DNA of 8,737 nt, taken from assembly GCA_964609495.1 (NCBI GenBank), contig CAZSTA010000160.1, positions 1 to 8,737 on the forward strand, in the 5' to 3' direction. Positions 5,932 to 8,737 of the stretch are shown piece after piece. A program made the position numbers and the translations under genes. The first letter of the stretch is position 1. Each line of letters starts with the position of its first letter. The notes below the pieces were generated by a model, which saw nothing but the letters and a program-made list of their open reading frames with translations, was not told where the DNA came from and searched no databases. Origin of the DNA: CAZSTA01 sp964609495 [NCBI: uncultured bacterium]. Its GTDB lineage: Bacteria; CAZSTA01.

Positions 5932-6912
5932 ATGCGTTACCGAAAACTGGGTAAAATCGGCATAGAAGTGAGCGAGATCGGCTTCGGCAGTTGGGGCATT
6001 GGCGGTGGCTGGGGCTATCAAGATGATGAAGAAGCCCTACGAGCGTTGAAGCAGGCGCTCGATCTGGGCGTCACTTTCTTCGATACCGCTCTGGGGTATG
6101 GAAATGGGCACAGCGAACAGCTTATCGGTCAGGCGGTGGCGGGAATGAGGGATCGCGTGGTCATCGCCACTAAGATCCCGCCCAAGACCTATCGCTGGCC
6201 AGTGTTGCCCCAGGAGCCTATCTCCGAGACTTTCCCAGCCGATTGGATTGTCGAGTGCACGGAGAAGAGCCTGAAGAATCTCAACACGGACTATATTGAT
6301 GTTCAGCAGTTACATGCTTGGACGCCTCCCTATATCCAACAGTCGGAGTGGTATGAGACGCTGATGCGTCTGAAGGAACAGGGAAAGATCCGAGCCTTTG
6401 GTGTCTCCGCCAACGACTGGGACCCCTATGGCCCGACCGATCTGGTGAAGTCTGGATTGATAAACACAGTGCAGGTGATCTATAATATCTTTGAACAGCG
6501 ACCAGCCGAGGCATTGCTCCCCGCGGCATTGGAGCATAGGGTGGGCATCATCGTGCGCGTTCCCTTTGAGGAGGGTTTGCTCACCGGTCGGATGGGCCCA
6601 GATCATACCTTCGACGAGGGAGACTGGCGGGCGGATTGGCTGACGCCGGAGCGATTGCAAGAGGCAGCTCGGCATGTGGAAGCATTGAAATCTTTCCTAG
6701 CTGAGGATCGCCCGACGCTGGCAGCCTTAGCCCTCAAGTTCTGCCTGAGCCATCCGGCGGTATCCGCCGTCATACCAGGTATGCGCAGAATGACACACGT
6801 GGAAGCCAATTGCGCCGTTTCAGATGGCAAACTGCTCTCCGCTGAGGAGCTGGAGGCGTTGAAAGCGCATGCCTTCGTCCATGGGTGGAGCTATCCCTGG
6901 AGTCAGGCGTAG
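5932..6912 (+). CDS. NAD(P)H-dependent aldo/keto reductase
   Basis: A 326-residue cytoplasmic (alpha/beta)8-barrel oxidoreductase that reduces an aldehyde or ketone, probably with NADPH. The N-terminus MRYRKLGKIGIEVSEIGFGSW is typical of the family. The catalytic tetrad is complete: Asp51 and Tyr56 in FDTALGYGNGHSE, Lys81 in IATKIPP, and His128 in VQQLHAW. The segment IRAFGVSANDW (153-163), the loop EGLLTGRMG, and the C-terminal cofactor stretch AVIPGMRRMTHVEANC are where the family binds NAD(P). The length is normal, and the start ATG at 5932 has a perfect ribosome site. G+C content (34-36 of 60 bases in two sampled lines) is much higher than in neighbouring genes (26-28 of 60), and codons ending in C or G dominate, which suggests horizontal acquisition. 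No neighbour indicates the substrate. The family is certain, the substrate unknown. Confidence 0.95.
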   Translation: MRYRKLGKIGIEVSEIGFGSWGIGGGWGYQDDEEALRALKQALDLGVTFFDTALGYGNGHSEQLIGQAVAGMRDRVVIATKIPPKTYRWPVLPQEPISETFPADWIVECTEKSLKNLNTDYIDVQQLHAWTPPYIQQSEWYETLMRLKEQGKIRAFGVSANDWDPYGPTDLVKSGLINTVQVIYNIFEQRPAEALLPAALEHRVGIIVRVPFEEGLLTGRMGPDHTFDEGDWRADWLTPERLQEAARHVEALKSFLAEDRPTLAALALKFCLSHPAVSAVIPGMRRMTHVEANCAVSDGKLLSAEELEALKAHAFVHGWSYPWSQA

Positions 6913-6922
6913 GGCTAGCTCC
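6887..6922 (+). other. Strong hairpin straddling the stop codon of the reductase
   Basis: GGAGCTA (6887-6893) pairs with TAGCTCC (6916-6922), and after a single mismatch CCCT (6895-6898) pairs with AGGG (6911-6914), leaving a 12-base loop. The TAG stop (6910-6912) lies at the loop/inner stem. No T-run follows, so it is not a standard intrinsic terminator. It may be a 3'-end stabilising structure or a Rho-independent terminator lacking its U-tract. It may also be chance in G+C-rich sequence. Confidence 0.45.
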
Positions 6923-6971
6923 GGTGGATGATACGATCTGGCTTTCCTGCGTTGGAAGCGGATCACTTCGA

Positions 6972-6994
6972 AGAAATTAAAAGTAGCAATTTCT
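6972..6994 (+). repeat. AT-rich inverted repeat before the phosphoesterase gene
   Basis: AGAAATT and AATTTCT, 7 perfect bases each, are separated by 9 bases and lie 15 bases before ATG at 7010. The repeat sits just where base composition drops back from the G+C-rich reductase segment. It may be an operator or a weak leader hairpin; its low G+C makes chance possible. Confidence 0.3.
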
Positions 6995-7009
6995 AAGAGA
7001 AGGTTTAGA

Positions 7010-7624
7010 ATGAAGATCTTAGCGATAAGCGATAATGAGGATAGGATCCTTTGGGATAATTTCGATAGGGAGCATTGGAAAGATATAGATCTTATCCTAT
7101 CTTGTGGGGATTTGGCTCCTGAATACCTCTCCTTCCTGGTTACCCTGGTAAATGTTCCGCTCTATTATGTGAGGGGGAATCACGATCTCATCTATGATCA
7201 GAAATCACCCGAGGGATGTGAGGATATAGATGGGAAGATAATAGTCTGGAACGGATGGAGGATATTGGGATTAGAGGGGTCAATGTGGTATAATGGAAAG
7301 CCACTCCAATACACAGAGCAACAGATGAAATGGAAGCTCAGGTGGTTAAGGTTTAAGATTTGGAGAATGGGAGGGATAGATATAGTAGTTTCGCATGCCC
7401 CACCTAGAGGTTGTAATGATGGGAAGGATCTATGCCATAAGGGATTCCAAGCCTATCGAGATCTCATCGCTCGTTATCATCCTCGCTACTTTTTGCACGG
7501 ACATTTACATCTAACTTATGGACAGAGTAGGAAGAGGGTAGCGATGTTGAATAGCACCGAGGTTACAAATGTATATGGACATTATGTGTTGGAAGTTGGT
7601 CCAGGTCCCTTAGCCTCCAAGTAA
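7010..7624 (+). CDS. Calcineurin-like metallophosphoesterase
   Basis: A 204-residue cytoplasmic protein of the binuclear metallophosphoesterase superfamily. Metal-binding motifs appear in order: Asp8 in AISDNED, GD at 33-34 in LSCGDLAPEYLSFL, GNHD at 56-59, VSHAPP with His129, and HGHLH at 163-167. In motif I the usual D-x-H reads D8-N-E10, so the histidine is replaced by glutamate. From memory, a subfamily beginning 'SDxxD' with an 'L.CGDL..EYL' second motif shows the same feature, so it need not be inactive. Such proteins hydrolyse phosphomono- or diesters, but no substrate can be inferred here. The start ATG at 7010 has GAGAAGG 6 bases upstream. The gene lies 97 bases after the reductase, on the same strand, but is AT-richer; co-transcription is possible, not shown. 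The region from about residue 105 to 120 is unusually rich in Trp, Lys and Arg. Confidence 0.9.
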   Translation: MKILAISDNEDRILWDNFDREHWKDIDLILSCGDLAPEYLSFLVTLVNVPLYYVRGNHDLIYDQKSPEGCEDIDGKIIVWNGWRILGLEGSMWYNGKPLQYTEQQMKWKLRWLRFKIWRMGGIDIVVSHAPPRGCNDGKDLCHKGFQAYRDLIARYHPRYFLHGHLHLTYGQSRKRVAMLNSTEVTNVYGHYVLEVGPGPLASK

Positions 7625-7662
7625 ATTTGGAAAGGTGTCAAAATGATTGAAATATCATAAAT

Positions 7663-7685
7663 GAAGAGATTATATCATCTTTTTT
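7663..7685 (+). terminator. Weak candidate terminator after the phosphoesterase
   Basis: GAAGAGAT (7663-7670) can pair with ATCTTTTT (7677-7684) through A-T, one G-C and G-T pairs around a 6-base loop, ending in a run of six T (7680-7685). The stem is AT-rich and weak. Its place 38 bases after the stop codon, between convergent genes, supports a terminator role. Confidence 0.35.
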
Positions 7686-7693
7686 CCCCTCTG

Positions 7694-7742
7694 AAGGTGA
7701 CCACCTTAAATTCTGAGATGATTCCCTTTCCTTCGCTCGAAG
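7694..7742. other. Two short dyads between convergent genes
   Basis: AAGGTG-AC-CACCTT at 7694-7707 is a perfect 6-base palindrome, and CTTCG-CT-CGAAG at 7731-7742 is a 5-base palindrome. Both lie in the 127-base gap between the phosphoesterase and the sugar kinase and could fold as small tetraloop hairpins in either transcript. Neither is followed by a T-run on either strand, so they are at most transcript-end structures. Confidence 0.3.
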
Positions 7743-7751
7743 TCATATAAT

Positions 7752-8666
7752 CTATGAGACCTCCTCTTTGAGTTCCTCCCGAGTGGGAAAACCCCTCGTT
7801 CCTCCTGCTCGCATAGTTACTCTAGCTCCGCAGAAATTCCCCAGAGCGAGGCATTTCTCCAAAGGTAGCTTATTCAAATATCCATAGATGAATCCAGCAT
7901 TGAAAGCATCTCCAGCCCCAGTTGTATCTATTACCCCGAGGGATTTAGCCCCGATCTCTATCATCTTCTCTCCTCTTTTAACTACTGCTCCCTTACTACC
8001 GCGTTTAATGACTATCATATCGGTATATTTACTTAGATCGGATAATGCCTCTCTCCAATTATCTTTCCCCGTAATATTCTTCGCCTCGGTCTCATTGGGT
8101 AGAAAAATATCGACATATTTCAACATCTCGTATATTCGCTCTCTATCCCATCTCTCCTCGGGATCATATCCTGGATCGAAGGAAACGCTTAGATTATGCT
8201 CTTTAGCACTTTTAAATAGCTTCAAACAATCCCTCTTCAGCTTATTTTGTAAGAAGTAGGAGGATAGATGTAGATGTTTGGCTTGATATAGATATTCCAA
8301 ATTGATATCGGTCCATCCCAATTCCTCTATAGAACCCAGATAGGTCATCTGAGCCTTATCCTCAGGATAGGCAAGGGAGATGGTAACTCCAGTCTTCACG
8401 TCAGGATCTATTAAGATTTTAGAGGTGTTTATCTCTAGTTCCCTTAAAGAGTTGATCACAAATTCGCCATAGGGGTCATCTCCCACCTTACCGATGAATC
8501 CCACCTCCATCCCCGATCTAGCTATATCAGCGGCGAAGATAGCCGAGGAGCTTCCTAAAGTGAGGGTTAGATTACTTATTATCTTCTCCTTTCCCAGCTC
8601 AGGCAGAGTATTAAGTCCTTCAGCTATGAGATCAACGTTTAGTTCTCCTACCACAACTATATCCAT
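7752..8666 (-). CDS. PfkB/ribokinase-family carbohydrate kinase
   Basis: A 304-residue cytoplasmic sugar kinase that transfers the gamma-phosphate of ATP to a sugar or nucleoside hydroxyl. The N-terminus MDIVVVGELNVDLIAEG carries the substrate Asp (D12). The lid region and first signature read LGSSSAIFAADIARSG (37-52), then IGKVGDDPYGEF (58-69). SFDPGYDP (162-169) and LPNETEAK (189-196) follow. The second PfkB signature DTTGAGDAFNAGF (247-259) contains the anion hole and the catalytic base Asp253. The usual Gly-Gly-x-x-x-Asn of signature one is replaced by Gly-Ser-Ser-Ser-Ala-Ile, a variant I recall from one uncharacterised sub-branch of the family, so the substrate cannot be named. ATG at 8666 has AAGGAGA about 8 bases upstream and a strong promoter just beyond. 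It is convergent with the phosphoesterase and not in an operon with anything visible. Confidence 0.93.
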   Translation of the reverse strand: MDIVVVGELNVDLIAEGLNTLPELGKEKIISNLTLTLGSSSAIFAADIARSGMEVGFIGKVGDDPYGEFVINSLRELEINTSKILIDPDVKTGVTISLAYPEDKAQMTYLGSIEELGWTDINLEYLYQAKHLHLSSYFLQNKLKRDCLKLFKSAKEHNLSVSFDPGYDPEERWDRERIYEMLKYVDIFLPNETEAKNITGKDNWREALSDLSKYTDMIVIKRGSKGAVVKRGEKMIEIGAKSLGVIDTTGAGDAFNAGFIYGYLNKLPLEKCLALGNFCGARVTMRAGGTRGFPTREELKEEVS

Positions 8667-8692
8667 TACGCCATCTCCTTTCCTTGGACATA

Positions 8693-8721
8693 ACTATATC
8701 ATTATATACTGTTATTGTCAA
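8693..8721 (-). promoter_or_regulatory. Near-consensus sigma70-type promoter of the sugar kinase
   Basis: On the minus strand, TTGACA (8721-8716, perfect), a 17-base spacer, then TATAGT (8698-8693, 5 of 6). Predicted start is near 8686, leaving a leader of only about 20 bases that contains the ribosome site. The fit of sequence, spacing and position is very good. An overlapping TATAAT at 8701-8706 is too close to the -35 box to serve with it. Confidence 0.75.
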
Positions 8722-8737
8722 GTATCAATGAGTAGCT

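Noticed and set aside
6281-6830. Several minus-strand open frames inside the aldo/keto reductase
   Set aside because: They are antisense shadows of a G+C-rich gene with an intact catalytic tetrad and show no protein-family features.
7888-8259. Plus-strand open frame of 123 codons inside the sugar kinase
   Set aside because: It is antisense to conserved PfkB motifs, including the GAGD signature, and has no credible start signal.
1-8737. CRISPR array, tRNA, rRNA, insertion sequence, toxin-antitoxin or anti-phage system
   Set aside because: No direct-repeat/spacer periodicity, RNA-gene consensus, transposase motif or defence-type domain was seen on either strand.

Overview
The window looks like chromosome of an uncultivated Gram-negative bacterium. 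The evidence is an outer-membrane beta-barrel protein with a signal peptide, strong Shine-Dalgarno sites, near-consensus sigma70-type promoters with 17-base spacers, frequent AGG/AGA/ATA codons, and roughly 43-47% G+C in sampled gene lines. I cannot assign a phylum from sequence alone. There is no tRNA, rRNA, transposase, CRISPR array or phage gene.

Left two thirds (1-5651, minus strand): a surface-polysaccharide cluster, given here in transcription order. A near-consensus promoter with a 7-bp palindrome over the expected start of transcription (5604-5651) precedes a small beta-barrel outer-membrane protein (5515-4901). Then come a GT4 glycosyltransferase (4841-3705), a second GT4 enzyme (3715-2366), non-hydrolysing UDP-GlcNAc 2-epimerase WecB (2364-1282), a third GT4 enzyme (1224-175) and the N-terminus of a family 2 glycosyltransferase (191 to beyond base 1). 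The last five genes overlap or nearly abut and three begin at TTG or GTG, so they look like one translationally coupled operon. WecB would supply UDP-ManNAc, and the glycosyltransferases would build a ManNAc-containing glycan or a precursor of one. No polymerase, flippase or ManNAc dehydrogenase is in view.

Two inverted copies of a 20-base hairpin repeat lie in this cluster. One sits between the ribosome site and start codon of the third GT4 gene; the other is inside the coding region of the second GT4 gene, where repeat-like sequence appears to have been absorbed into the protein.

Right third (5652-8737): a 416-base divergent intergenic region holds promoters in both directions. It is followed by a plus-strand aldo/keto reductase whose G+C content (57-60% in sampled lines) is clearly above its neighbours, suggesting a different origin. 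A strong hairpin straddles its stop codon. Next is a plus-strand calcineurin-like phosphoesterase with an altered first metal motif. A convergent minus-strand PfkB-family sugar kinase with its own near-consensus promoter ends the window. These three genes have no obvious functional link to the polysaccharide cluster.

I see no clearly undescribed multi-gene system. The most unusual signals are the repeat pair and its intrusion into genes, the promoter-overlapping palindrome, and the compositionally foreign reductase segment.
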